Assembly (NCBI GenBank): GCA_036897095.1
Contig: JAYMSP010000084.1
Coordinates: 1-64,000, forward strand
DNA length: 64,000 nt
Direction of reading: 5' to 3'
Source of the DNA: Plantago elongata
Lineage: Eukaryota; Streptophyta; Magnoliopsida; Lamiales; Plantaginaceae
Below the pieces are notes generated by a model. That model was given only the letters and a program-made list of their open reading frames with translations, searched no databases and had not been told where the DNA came from. The position numbers were made by a program, and so were the translations under genes. Shown piece after piece: positions 25,403 to 37,178 of this stretch (its first letter is position 1; every line of letters begins with the position of its first letter).

Positions 25403-28400
25403 ATACTAAGGAAGGAAGAATAAAGAAGCGGGCAGCGGAATATGCCGTGATTCGGAACAAATCTGAGCAAACTGATCAAGCATATATTGTGATCACTACT
25501 TTATTATTGAATGTTTTCAATAATAATTAAAATGTACATCAGCTTTAGTCGGTAGTATTATAGTAGCAAACTATAATTAGGAATTTAGCTTAAAATGTAC
25601 ATCAACTTTAGTCGGCAGTATTATAGTAGCAAACTATAATTAGGAATTTAGCTTATTGTGTGACGCATTGGGCAGTAATGCATGTTCTAAATTATTTAGG
25701 CCTCAAGTGACATACAAGGCTTACTTGAATTGAATTTTGGGGAAATGTATTTGGCATCAGATTTAGTAGAGAGAAAAAAAATGTTATTACTGTAGTCATA
25801 TTTTAAAATTTGTAGGCTACTGTAAAAATACAATAATTGCATCAAAGTCATCTCACTTCAATATAGTAAATAATTACTCATATTGCTATAGATTTTTTTG
25901 GAAAAAGAATTACTCATATGCACCTGGAGCAATGATCGACTGCCTCGATCAAATTGATCATATGTTGGACAAAGATAAATCATCAAATGCATTTTCGTTT
26001 AAGCTCCAGTCGAGAGACCGGCAATTGAAAGACGCAGCTAGAGTAAAAGAAATCTGGAGCAGTCGGCAATTGATCGATGCAGTATAAAAAACCTTACTCC
26101 TTCGATAAATTAGATGAAGGGTGGGATTAGCAAACTCGCCTATGATAAAAATAAGTCGATCAATTGATAATTGCTACATCGGGGCAGTCGATCAATGTCG
26201 GCACCAAGGTCGCCGAAGAAGAAGAATATCGACGAATGATGCTGAATATCCAAGAACGAGAAGAACAAGGGAAGAAGACGGCTAATTCATGGCTGGATAA
26301 GAAGAAGAGTTTGAAGAAACAGTCGGAGCCGGAGGTGACAGGATGAAGAAGACTGAAGAAGGCGCTACTGTGAAGAATACGTTAGTGGGTAGAATTTGGG
26401 GATTTTTGGACTTGTGGGGAATGGAGTCATTTTAGCAAATTTTCATTATGTGGTTAACTGCAACAAAACCCACCAATCAATTGCAGATTATTCAATTCAA
26501 TTGCATTACAATTGAACTTTTTAAAAACAGTAGTAAGATAAAGATGAAGATGGGTGTCAGATCAGCTTCCCAAACACAGTAGTAAGATAAGGGTGTCAGA
26601 TGCATGATGATAATAAATGTGTGGAAGTAATCAATCCGTACAGTACATGACACTGTTTAATGTTATTATTTCTATTCCATCAATTCAATAATGCTAATAA
26701 AGTCAATACATCATTCAACATCTGGTTTCATTAAGTTGAACTTGTCTATATATAGTTCCGTTTGCTGAATGAATTATATACAAAACTGATCAACTCCCCA
26801 TGGTGAAGATTGACTAGTGGTCATTTGTTTGTTATAGGATGAACTATGACGTTTATCGTGTGTGCATTTTCACATGTGTTGTATTGTTTAACTTTGAATT
26901 CTTAATTTCGTTTGTTTTGTGTTGTAGTACTTGCTTTCCGGTTCACATGTGGTTATAATTCTGTCTGAATTCGTATTTGCATTGTTTGTTTCGAAAATTT
27001 GAAATTAGCCATTGTATTTGTATGCGTGTCATTAATCTATCATATCTCCAATTCATATAAATGCTAACATGCCATACCATGTCTCCACAACCGTGTTCGA
27101 ATATATTATTCAATTATTCACGATTCAATTCAATAATATTTATTTCGATTATTCTGGAATATAATTTTATTATTATAATTTTATCTCAACTTAATAAATA
27201 AAAACATTATTCCATATACAAATACTACCAAACAACTTATTACATAATTAAACTAATCATATCATTCTAACAACCTTGTATATCAATAATTAACGACTCC
27301 AATAATCAAACATATCTTATCAAATTTCAATACCCATCACATCATACTTACACAAATCATTTATCTCTTAAACAACTTATATAACAAACCTACAATACCC
27401 TAGTCAATTACAATTCTATACCAATCATTAATTTTAATAATTTTACTATAGTTTAGTCACTATTCATTCATTCAAATGGATTCAAGTCTGATTCTATATC
27501 AAACAATCACTTAATTTGTCTCCGATTAAATAGTTATTAACTATTTTAATGAATAATCAATTGTATAGAATATAGTTTAACTGTTACTCTATTAGTGTTG
27601 TTATGTGGCTGTGGTGTACTGCATGAGAAAGGCAAGCAAGATCTTAAAAAATGTGAGTTTAATTTAGTGTGCGCAGACAGTGGTCTCAATTTCATCGCCA
27701 TTTCGATTTCAAGTATAATCAAACAAATGTAAATTAAATGAAAGTAATACATTTTTCCGAATGAAGGAGAATCGACCGGTGAACCTCACTTTTATTATTT
27801 AATTATTTATGATGTATATGATTCCGATTGGAACATTTTTCATACTTATGTATAAGGTTATTTAATTATATCATTAATATATTTTATCGTTTTAAAATAC
27901 TTATTCTTTTAAATGAGGAGAAGAGAAACTTACTAATTTTCATTATGATACTAAGATATGATATATGTAGTGGGATGTGGCGTGACCTCTTTCCAACCAA
28001 GCCATTTCCCATGATTCACATATTCACCTGCTTTACTTTATTTCAACAATTTAATTATTTGTTCATGCCTTTAATTTCGTCTTTTATTTCTTTCTTTACA
28101 TGTGCACCTAAAGTAATTAATCCACCCAAAAACCCGACTACGTTCATCAACAATTTCCACACGTACAAACCATTATCCAACCAACGCATCTGACCAAATT
28201 AAATTTCACTTAATATACAAAAATCCAGATACTCTTTCCAAATTTAACTTCCAATACAAGTAATAATATAAAGTTATATAATAGGTAAAGCAATCTTAAA
28301 AGAAAAGATAATACCAACTTGACTTTATGTGTTAGAACATGAAAATTCTAGACCTAAACCTAAGCACGCATAAAGTACCTAACCGGCTACCCATGTTTGG

Positions 28401-29546
28401 AAGTGTGAGATTGAATGGATTGCATATAAGAGTGAGGGAGAATAAAATAAGAAATGTTTTTTTTTTCATTTAAAATATAATAAGAAGTTGATATTAATAA
28501 AAAAGAAGAGATTACTAATTTCGAATGGGCCATAAGTGATCGATCACCCATTGCAAGGTTCACATTAGTGCGTTGTTTACAATAGTCCATGATCAAAATA
28601 AATGGTTAGACACCGTCGATTACTGCTTAATATGTAGTTATCGCCCTACCAATGGAGCAGATGAATGGGCCAAAATGTTGGCCGGTTACTCCTGGGCGGT
28701 TTATTGATATTGCATTCCTGCCGATGACCTACTATATTAGTCACACTCAGCAACAGATACATTATCTAGGCGGATATATACCCAAGTAGTGACAAATAGA
28801 GCCCAGGAGGATCCTGAGTTATAAGCACATTGAATGGACGAGACGAGAGAGCAGCATTATTTATTGATTTTGATACTTGTTAGTAGTTCATAAGTGCGTT
28901 GTTTCTGCTACATTGTTATCCAAATTTCACTAGTAGACTAAAAGTTATCTTCATTCATGAGTGGGTACATTGTTTTGGGATTATGTTGTAAACCAAAATC
29001 ATCATATTTTTGATCATAAACAACTTGCAATCATACTATCATTTCCCAGCCCTTCATATTTGATAATGAAAGGACTTGTAAGGATCATATCATGTGCTCC
29101 ACTGCAGTCTCAATGGACTTGTGAAGGTAAAAGTAGAAGTCCTCAACTAGTACTGCCACTCAAATTGTCACATTTCACCCAACTTCCAACACCTGATAAC
29201 TTATTGACTAGGGAAAAAGCAACCAAACGAATGGATTCTTCACAAAATAGGCAACCAAGAAAATCTCTTGGAGAATAGACTGTGATTCAATTTTAAACTA
29301 AAGTTATTCATATGTATAAAGAAAGAATATCAATACAACAGTACTATAACACCCGAGTAAAACATTTTAAACCATAGTTTCTACTTCAAAATGTCCAGAC
29401 CTATTTCACAATATCTCATCAAAGTGCAAAAATGTACCATTCAGATGAAAGAAATCACAAGCTCTGTTAACAAAAAAAGCTACCAAATGATCAAAACGAA
29501 TCAATCTCAGCCGTCGATTCAAAGGAACCGAATCGCAGAGGTAGAA
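25403..29546. other. Intergenic, no gene assigned
   Basis: It contains the 63-bp tandem duplication listed separately. A less AT-rich patch at about 25930-26420 has a 60-codon lysine/glutamate-rich frame (26164-26346) of unknown status. The frame at 27828-28193 (121 codons) is Phe/Ile-rich low-complexity sequence. No recognisable exon or RNA gene. Confidence 0.45.
25528..25653 (+). repeat. Perfectly abutting 63-bp tandem duplication
   Basis: Unit 1 (25528-25590) and unit 2 (25591-25653) differ at only two positions (CAGCTTTAGTCGGTAG versus CAACTTTAGTCGGCAG). Such near-identity indicates a recent slippage or unequal-exchange event. Confidence 0.92.
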
Positions 29547-30314
29547 CTAGTTCTCCTTGTCCCAAGATTCCAGACTCTGATCCGACGGACTCCTCCTCTG
29601 CATCATCATCAACCCACAAAGCGTATTCCTCCCACTCGATTTCTTAATTCCCGCCATTTCCTTAAAAACGCCGTTAATATCCTTTAACGCCGTCAAGTCC
29701 GACGAGCTAGACGACGTCGTAATGTCACTCCCATCGGAGAAATCACAGCTCTCACTCCCCGACGACAAATCGCTCCGCTTCGACCCGACTCGACTCAGCT
29801 TCCTCCACCGCCGATTCGACGGCGAGTCAGGCACATTACTCTTCACCAGATCACGGAAACACGCAGCAGACACATTCTCCATGATCGAGAAATCGGACGC
29901 ATTGTAAACCGCCGCGCCCAAATTGAGAACCCCCTGGAACCGCCCCGAAGCACGGCGGATCTGGACGGCGGTGAACGACGGAGTTCCGAGAGAGGAGAAG
30001 CTTTCCCTAATCGATCGGCAATTGCTGAGGAGGAATCGAACAGTGCCGATGAGGAGATCGCGGATGTAACCGACGGCATAGATCTCGACGGAGACGGCGG
30101 AGGTTTCGCCGGAGATGAAGTCGTCGGAGACGCGGAAGAGGAACTTGTCGTTCCAGGTAGGGTTTTCGCTGCCGAGAGAGTCGACTTTGGTGCGGAGTTT
30201 GAGAGAAGGGTCTACCCAGGCGACGGCGTAGGTTTGGATGCGGCGGAGATTGGCGGCCGGAAGCTTCAAACATTGGGCGGAGACTAAGTTGATTTCAAGA
30301 ATCTTCGTCCCCAT
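29547..30314 (-). CDS. C2-domain protein (CaLB family)
   Basis: A single-exon protein of 255 aa. The first ATG in the frame is at 30314 (MGTKILEINLVSAQ); the open frame continues upstream without an ATG. The C2 domain spans about residues 4-125, with the plant-specific pattern YAVAWVDPSLKLRTKVDS, NPTWNDKFLFRV and a following VEIYAVGYIRDLLIGTVR strand-loop. C2 domains of this group bind phospholipid membranes, sometimes with calcium; the acidic calcium loops look incomplete here, so calcium dependence is uncertain. The C-terminal half is low-complexity: a Ser/Asp-rich stretch (about 195-225, SSGSESCDFSDGSD) followed by LTALKDINGVFKEMAG. No signal peptide or membrane segment. The exact subfamily and function are not known to me. 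It points away from BAG6; their 5' ends lie about 1.6 kb apart. Confidence 0.85.
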   Translation of the reverse strand: MGTKILEINLVSAQCLKLPAANLRRIQTYAVAWVDPSLKLRTKVDSLGSENPTWNDKFLFRVSDDFISGETSAVSVEIYAVGYIRDLLIGTVRFLLSNCRSIRESFSSLGTPSFTAVQIRRASGRFQGVLNLGAAVYNASDFSIMENVSAACFRDLVKSNVPDSPSNRRWRKLSRVGSKRSDLSSGSESCDFSDGSDITTSSSSSDLTALKDINGVFKEMAGIKKSSGRNTLCGLMMMQRRSPSDQSLESWDKEN

Positions 30315-31135
30315 TTCTCTGATTGAGAAACGAATTTCTTCTTGAGGTGTCTCTAGTGTGAATTCTTGCTTTGTGGCTTGATCATCTTGGGTTGATTTGG
30401 GGAACAATTGTTGGGTTTTAGTTTTACTGTTTACAGCTGGCTGTTACTGTGTTACAGATAAGCAGTTAAACAGAGTAAAGTAAATAATAATCAATGAAAA
30501 TTTTATTTCGCAGTTACAAATTAGTACAAAATTTAATTTCAAACTTACAAATTGCAGCTGTCGATTTATATATAAATTTATTTTCTAATAGTGATAAAAA
30601 GTTTACACTTTCAAAACTCTTTTTTATATCAAAATTTAATTATATATTCGATTTTTCCTTTTAATATAGCATTTCACGACTAGTTAATTGAGGACGTATT
30701 TACGTAACTAGTAGTTTTCTATAATGAACACACTGTACATGATCCCAAACTGTTATTAGAGAATGCACGGATAATTCTAGTGACATTGAAGCGAAGAGAT
30801 CCGTAATCTTCGAACAAAGAGAACAAAATCTAAAATCATCTCCAACAGAGTTATAAATGTGAGCTGCAACTCTGTTAAAACTGCTGCTCAGACTCTGTGA
30901 GTCTGAGCCCAGCGCTGGGGCTCATCCCAAAATTTTGGGACGAGGCCCAGCACCCCAATCCTATTTTTTTAAATCTTTTAATGTTTTAATTTGTTTCTTC
31001 CATCGTCTTCAATATATTACTAGACTACTGGTACTCCATTTCTCTCTGCATGATTTCTATTATTTCTTTGTCCCTGGTTTTGGTATTAGTCTATTTCTTC
31101 ATATGTTATTTATTTTGTTTCTTTATCTATTTTCT
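30315..31135. promoter_or_regulatory. Upstream region of the C2 gene
   Basis: The proximal part is the presumed 5'UTR and promoter of the C2 gene. A perfect 16-bp palindrome, TCCCAAAATTTTGGGA (30925-30940), lies in a GC-richer patch (30870-30960) that begins near a CATCTCCAACAGAG motif, a sequence often seen at plant MITE ends. No partner end was found. Confidence 0.4.
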
Positions 31136-31371
31136 TTTTCCTCCGTCCTGTCCTAAGTTTCTCAAACACCTTTTGAGTTCAAAATTTCTTTTTTTATAAA
31201 ATAATAAGAACTATTATTTATAATTGAGTGACATGAGATGTAATTTTGAACTATTATTTAAATATTTTAATGTTAAAGTTGAGCTAAACATGAATACAAA
31301 TAAAAATGAAAAGTTTTAATCGGAACAATAAAACTGGTGAGGTGGGAGCTTAGGACGGAACGGATGAAGTA
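31136..31371. mobile_element. Stowaway-like MITE upstream of BAG6, about 236 bp
   Basis: The left end TTCCTCCGTCCTGTCCTAAG pairs with the complement of the right end, CTTCATCCGTTCCGTCCTAA. TA lies at the right edge; the left TA is decayed. The ends resemble the Stowaway consensus CTCCCTCCGTCC. The core is AT-rich with no coding capacity. It ends about 380 bp before the probable BAG6 promoter elements. Confidence 0.7.
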
Positions 31372-31750
31372 CTTTATTTTATTCTAATTTCATTTTCTAT
31401 TTCGGTTCAACATATCACATATAACAATAATATTTAAAACAATTGAACCACACAATTACTTAACAAATTTATAATATAAATTATGTTAAAGTTTAAATTT
31501 TATTGTTGAAGTAAATAATTGTAGAAAGTTACAAAGTAATTTCTAGTGAGTGAAATGCTGATGCGATGGAGTGACCGAGTTGAGTTACAACTTGCAACTG
31601 ATGGAGGCCGATTGGTCTAATAAGTGACACCATTCCGACTATTAGCATTTTTGGCCACTTTCAAACCGTCCGAGACTGGTTTCACCGTGAACCGGTTGAA
31701 GCCACTCTTTAAACATAAACATGGACCGGGCCGGAGTTATGATAAGAAAA

Positions 31751-31865
31751 CACGTGGAATAAAATGGAAGTCTTCGAGAGAATTCGAAACGTTGAATTAG
31801 ATCGCGGGATATATCTGGAAGCTGGTGGAAACATGAGAGTTTGTAGTTTGGTCTGATATATAAAG
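31751..31865 (+). promoter_or_regulatory. BAG6: Probable BAG6 promoter: G-box, heat-shock-element-like sites, TATA box
   Basis: CACGTG (G-box) lies at 31751-31756. A heat-shock-element-like block, CTTCGAGAGAATTCG (31772-31786), has TTC, GAG (for GAA) and TTC in correct 5-bp phase. A gap-type site, GGAAG-CTGGT-GGAAA (31817-31831), has two in-phase GAA units. TATATAAAG at 31857-31865 is a good TATA box, placing the start near 31890. Arabidopsis BAG6 is strongly heat-induced through heat-shock factors, which fits. Binding itself is inferred. Confidence 0.6.
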
Positions 31866-32014
31866 GAGCTATCTTGAAAAGCAGCTTCATCACCTAAACA
31901 GATAATCTATCACACAGCAAACAGACAGCTTTCGAATTTGAATTAGTGGATCAGATTATTGCACCGGTAACTGGATTGTCCGGAAAGAAAAGAATCTTGT
32001 CGAATTTTCTACTT

Positions 32015-32930
32015 GTAAGTCATTTTACCCTTTTCATCCGGTTAATTACTTTCCCCTCCAGTTTGTATTTTACCCAGATATTTGGGTTAATTATCGATTG
32101 TTTATTTTGCATATTGTATTCATTGTTGCTTTAACTTTTGCCAATTTGTACCATATCGTTGTCTATGGTTATTGATTGCGCATTTGCACATTAGCATGTA
32201 TAAATTCAGCATATTTTCAAACCGTCATTGAATATCGAACTAGGATTAGCATCTGCTTGTTGCTTCGGCTCATGATTCAGTATTATAGAGTTGAAATCGA
32301 GCTGCAATACAATTGTTTAATATCTTCACCTTATTTAAGAAGAAGGTAGAGCACTACAAATGAACTTATTTCTGACTATTTAGCAGTACAATTGTTCTCT
32401 TCATACTATCATAAAAGCATGAAAAGTTGCTACTTCTTTGTTTGAATTTAGGTTGCAATAGTATTTAAGTGTTCTTTTGCTTCATATAGGTAAATGTTAG
32501 TGCTCTTACTAATTAAAGCTTGCTTCTTTTGTGAAACGATTATTGACCTGAGAACTTGAAATGGATATAAATGATTAGTGGAGTAGTAAAATCTTCTTTG
32601 AGGAGCTTGTTTTATATTAAAGATGCTGACTTCTGTAGATGCTCGTGTTATTTGAGCAGCAGATATTAGAGAAAACAGATGATGGTTTGCTATTAGGATT
32701 TTTATGGTGTTTTCTCCATGTTTAATAGTATGAATTAGGCTGCATCTTTGATATTAGTTGAGGACATGAATATTGAGTTAATACTTAATAATCATTGTTC
32801 CTTCTATATATGCATCTATCTTCAGTTCTCTAATCTCTACTTATCTTTATCTTCTAGAGTCTCGAGCAATGCCAAGGGCCTGGTCATGGTGACAATCTAA
32901 CAGTTCTTTTGTTTATGTTTTCCAACTGCA
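32015..32930 (+). other. BAG6: Predicted 5'UTR intron of BAG6
   Basis: The donor is ACTT followed by GTAAGT at 32015, and the acceptor is CCAACTGCAG ending 32930. The coding ATG lies 58 bases into the next exon. No coding sequence occurs inside. This is inferred from splice signals and the position of the TATA box. Confidence 0.65.
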
Positions 32931-32988
32931 GGTGCATCTATTATCTCCTAGATTTATATTTCTTGCATACTGTTCTGTCTCAGCAAAA

Positions 32989-35900
32989 ATGGATCGTGTA
33001 AGCAGATACACGCCATATCCTTGCCACGCAGATCAAGTGGATTATTGGCCAAATTATTATCCAAGATCTGAGGTTGCTCCACCTCATATGTATATACCTC
33101 CCACCCGACCTCCTGTTAACTATGAGCATTGGCCCTGGGGAAGCAACTATGGCTATGCCAGTCCGTCGGTACCATGTCATGGTTGCTGTAACCATAGCCA
33201 TTTGCCTACTCATTATTCTTGGAGGCCTCCTTATTCTCACGTTCCACCAGCTTATGCTCCTGGAGGTTATCCCCCTTTCCCAGGTGAATACATGCCTCCA
33301 TACTATGCTATGGAACAACCACAGTTTATGTATGAAAAGAACATGCCGAGAGATCACCATTGCTGTGGTTGTCCCAATCATTTGTGCGGCCAGAAAGAAC
33401 AGAAGAAGGTAAAGATTGAGGAGGAGGAGGAACCTGAAAGAGAACAGAATAAACATGCTCCTGTTGCACCTTTTAAGTTTAAGCATTCTCATCCTTTGAT
33501 GTGGCTTCCAATTAATTCTGGTGACAATAACGAGCACCAAAAGGATGATTCCAATGATGGTTCTCAGGATGTTAAGCAGCACAATGGCCAGAAAAATGAT
33601 GAAAAATACCCAGGTGCTTGGTTTACTCGGCATCCGTTTGAATCAAACAAACCTGGTTCACCAAAGGAAAAGCAAGAGAGTAAGATGAGTAATCATGAGC
33701 CCGATAGGAAGGGACATTTCCCGTTCCCTGTGTTTTGGATGCCTTATATGCCTGAGGAGCAGGGGAAAGCGGTACCGGAGGAGAAGAATGTAACAAACTC
33801 AAAACCCTGCTTGGAGCCTGTGAAGGAACCTGAGGGGAAGAATGTAACAAACTTAAAACCGTGCTCGGAGCCAGTGAAGGATTCTGGACTACAGACTGGT
33901 GTACATTCTATTCCTACTGTGAAAGATATCCCCGTGAAGGAAGTAAAGCAGCACGGAGAAAGTGTTGTTTCCACAAGTAAAGAAGGCAAGAGGGATACCT
34001 CTCTCAAAGATGGTAGTAACACCGGCGAGAAGTTGGCTAAACAAGATTCAAAGAGGAAGGCGTCTTCTCCACCCAAAACCCAAAAATTGCCTCCCGTTTG
34101 TCTAAGGGTTGATCCATTACCCAGGAGGAAAGACAACAAAGGGAAATCACGTTCTCCAAGCCCTCCTCGAGATAAAAGAAAGCTGGATCAGCTCTCTAAT
34201 GGAGTAAGGAAGGTCCTTCCTTCAGCAAATCATGAGGCAGATCAAGTAGTCACCAAAGAATCCAAGGAAGGCAAGGGAACAACAAAAGCTATAAAAGTTG
34301 TCGATGCTAGTACATGCCAAGAAGAACCCTCCAAAAAGCAAATTGAGGTGGAGCACAACAAAGGAAAAGTTTCCGTGGATTGTAGCAAATCTGGTCGAGC
34401 AGTACGACCAGAAGATACTCTTTTGTCTGGAGGGGAAAAGAAAGAAATTGTCAGTGATAAAGAGGTGGTAGAACATGAGGTGAAGGAAACAAGGAGACCA
34501 AAAATGTCGGAGGAGCAAGCAGCTGTCACTATTCAGTCTGCATATCGCGCATTTGTTATTCACAGGTGGGAACCTGTGAAGAAGTTGAAGCAGATTGCCA
34601 GGGTGCGTGAGAAGATGACTGAAGTAAATGCTTCAATTCAAGCAATGGAGTCTTCTTCGGATATCCAAGGGAATGAGAAGCAGAGGACCATAATTGCAGA
34701 AATAATAATGGGCCTTCTCCTGGAGTTGGACACAATTCAGGTATTAATACAAGCTAGTTACCTGGCTCATAGAATTTTTGTTTTGGAAAAGCTAATAAAT
34801 TCTTAATCTTACTTACAGTGAGATTTTGTTTTAGTTTTGGTTCCTACAAATTGGCAAAGTATGCCATATGCTTATTTTTGTTGGTTTTAGGTTGATCTGT
34901 TCTATAGTTGGATGCATCATCAAGTTCATCTGATAACTGGGCCATGTAATTGTGGATTTTTAATGCTGAATAATAACTTTTCTAAACATCCATTTGTGAG
35001 ATGCTTGGGCTCTAATGTAGATTTTTGTAATAAATGTGAAAGGATAGGCTAACATTTATTCTTCATTTCCAGGGACTACATCCGAGCATCAGAGAAGTGA
35101 GAAAATCTGTGGTGAGGGAGCTCGTTGCGCTTCAAGAGAAACTAGATGTAATGATGAATGAGAAATCTAAAGCATCAGAAGAACAGCAATTGGCTGCAAA
35201 ATGTGTTGGAAATGCTTCTAGAGAAACAGATGGAACATCCATTCAGAGCATTAATGAAACACAACCTAAATTGGTGGAGCCATGTCTGACAAATCAGATT
35301 GATAGAAAAACCTACGAGGCTTCTGAAATATCAGAACAATCTGCTGAAGAGCCCAAGGTCATACCAGAAAGTTGTATGATTGAAGATAACAAGCCAGCTG
35401 TTGAACCGATGCTTGTGGAAGGTGAGCAAGACAGTCAAGCCGAAGCAACTACTTTCCCCAAGAAGGGTAATGAGGGTCAAGTGCTTGGACTGGATACTGA
35501 ATTTCCCGTACAAAACAAGTCATCAGATGGTATGATTGATTCCCTGGCTACTGGTGTAGGGACACAATTTGATGAGCTAGCAAAGGAAGTATCTGATGAT
35601 AATTGTAAGCAGTTGGAAGAAGAAAAGGTCAGCCAGTCTGAAGCAAGCATTGTGAGGTATGACGGTCAAGTGCTCGGATATGAATGCCCCTTACAACACA
35701 ACAGCTCATTGCAGGGAATGATTGATTCTCTGGCTAATGGTGACAAGCCGCGGCACTTGTCAACTGAGCTACCTAAGGAAGCATCTGATGTCAATCGCCC
35801 TTCTGGTGTAGAGGAACCTGGCCTGGCAAATCAGCCAGAGGGACGGCTAACAGAAGAAAGCTCAGAGTTCAATCACGTTATACCACTAGGTGAAATTATC

Positions 35901-36698
35901 TGCTCACATGTCACGGAAACAAATCAAGGGAATGAGATTATGGAGAACAATAAGTTGCATGATGAATCTGTAACCACTGATCAAGTGGAGAATGCAACTG
36001 AAAATGTTGAGTTTGAGCCTGATAAATGCTTTGCTCAATCATCGGAGTGCTCCAATATGTTGGAGTCTCCTGAAGCTCCTGATGAAACCGGGCATCCTGT
36101 TATAGATAGTCCTAAAGGAGAGGAGGCAGAGGAAGACATCTCACAAGAAGGATTGTCAGCTATGGAGATGGAAGATGCGAGCAAAGAGTCTCCAGATACC
36201 AATGCAGCAGCTGATATACTTGAAGAGGGGGTGAAATTTGGTGCTGATATTTTTGCTTCTCATCAATGCTCTGCTGAACCAACATGTGATGCTTGCAGTG
36301 TTGTAAATATTGAAGAAGAGAAACAACCTATTGAAGCTGAGCAGCAACATTCACTTCTTGAGGACAAGGTGAACTTTGCTCCTGAGATGGATAATACACC
36401 AGAGATCATGTCTCTTGCAGCTACGGGTGGACAGACTGTTGAAATGAATTCCGGACAAATCAGGCATGTAAAAGCTGAACGGGATGAGAAGTTGATGCAA
36501 GAGAATGAACTGCTGAGAGACATGGTGGAAAAGCTGGTGAAATCGGGTCAGGAGCAGCTGGGAGTGATCTCGAATCTTTCTGGGAGAGTGAAGGACTTGG
36601 AGAAGAACTTGTCGAAGAGAAGGAGAATGAAGGTTAAACCACATAGAGGAAAAAGATCAGGTTCTCTGCAGGAGTGGACTGATGGACTGACAGTTTGA
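32989..36698 (+). CDS. BAG6: BAG family molecular chaperone regulator 6
   Basis: BAG proteins bind the Hsp70 ATPase domain. Arabidopsis BAG6 is heat-induced, binds calmodulin through an IQ motif, and acts in cell death and basal fungal defence. Two coding exons, 32989-34740 and 35073-36698 (donor CAG/GTATTA, acceptor TTCCAG/GGACTA), encode 1125 aa (Arabidopsis about 1040). The N-terminus (about 1-150) is Tyr/Pro-rich with Cys/His clusters (CHGCCNHSH, HHCCGCPNHLCG) shared with BAG6. Residues 150-500 are charged and disordered. The IQ motif is at about 509-531 (AAVTIQSAYRAFVIHRW). The BAG domain (about 540-610) straddles the intron (LLLELDTIQ / GLHPSIREVRKSVVRELV). An acidic tail follows. A coiled coil at about 1050-1105 (LMQENELLRDMVEKLV, ISNLSGRVKDLEKNL) and a basic C-terminus complete the BAG6 layout. 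The next gene on the same side is tRNA-Gly on the opposite strand. Confidence 0.95.
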
Positions 36699-36827
36699 GG
36701 CCAGATCTGTTCATTACATGTTTTCTGAGATGTTCTTCTGGTGCATAGTATGTGTGAAAAATCTTGTAGCTGGGCTTTGTTGAGATGTGCATCAGTGCAT
36801 GTAATGTAATGCGTAAGCTTTGTTTGC

Positions 36828-36833
36828 AATAAA
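36828..36833 (+). other. BAG6: BAG6 polyadenylation signal
   Basis: AATAAA lies 130 bases after the stop codon, followed by a T-rich stretch. It is the only canonical hexamer in the near 3' flank. Confidence 0.6.
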
Positions 36834-36937
36834 GGTTCTTCTATTACTTACTGTGCTATTCTTTTATCGTTGCCTATTTTGTGCTATTTTCAACTTTAGC
36901 CATTGAGCACAGCCTGCAGGGCAAACAAGCGGAAGGC

Positions 36938-36942
36938 AAAAA
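36938..36942 (-). terminator. Pol III terminator of tRNA-Gly
   Basis: TTTTT on the minus strand begins three bases past the tRNA 3' end, the usual Pol III stop signal. Confidence 0.8.
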
Positions 36943-36945
36943 GTA

Positions 36946-37017
36946 TGCGTCTGCCGGGAGTCGAACCCGGGTCTATTGCTTGGAAGGCAATTATCCTAAC
37001 CGTTGGACTACAAACGC
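36946..37017 (-). tRNA. tRNA-Gly (anticodon UCC)
   Basis: 72 nt forming a full cloverleaf. The acceptor stem GCGTTTG pairs with CAGACGC (one G-U pair), with discriminator A. The D arm contains AGTCCAACGGTTAGGA (A box). The anticodon loop has TCC between TTGCC- and -GGCAA-type arms. The T arm is CCGGGTTCGACTCCCGG (B box). CAACAA lies immediately upstream, the plant Pol III start motif. It is the only intact tRNA gene in the window and lies about 110 bases past the BAG6 poly(A) signal, in the opposite direction. Confidence 0.96.
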
Positions 37018-37178
37018 TTGTTGGTATGAAATTATAATTACTCATATAGAAAGGAAAGCGAATGTTTCCTGGAGTTGATAATATATCAACTAGTGCATGA
37101 AGATTATTCATATAATTGGAGTATAAGAACAATGCTGCGACTCGGATCTTGAAATGCTAATTCTAAAAATAAGTTAAA

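Noticed and set aside
26164-26346. 60-codon Lys/Glu-rich frame as a small protein gene
   Set aside because: No promoter, homologue or conserved motif is evident; the composition alone is not evidence.
27828-28193. 121-codon frame
   Set aside because: Phe/Ile/Leu-rich product of AT-rich DNA with no domain, no neighbouring exon and no recognisable family.
30870-30960. MITE based on CATCTCCAACAGAG and a 16-bp palindrome
   Set aside because: No matching opposite end or target duplication was found, so only the palindrome is noted.
32980-33633. 217-codon frame opposite the first BAG6 exon
   Set aside because: It lies wholly antisense to a well-supported exon and has no family resemblance of its own; a shadow frame.
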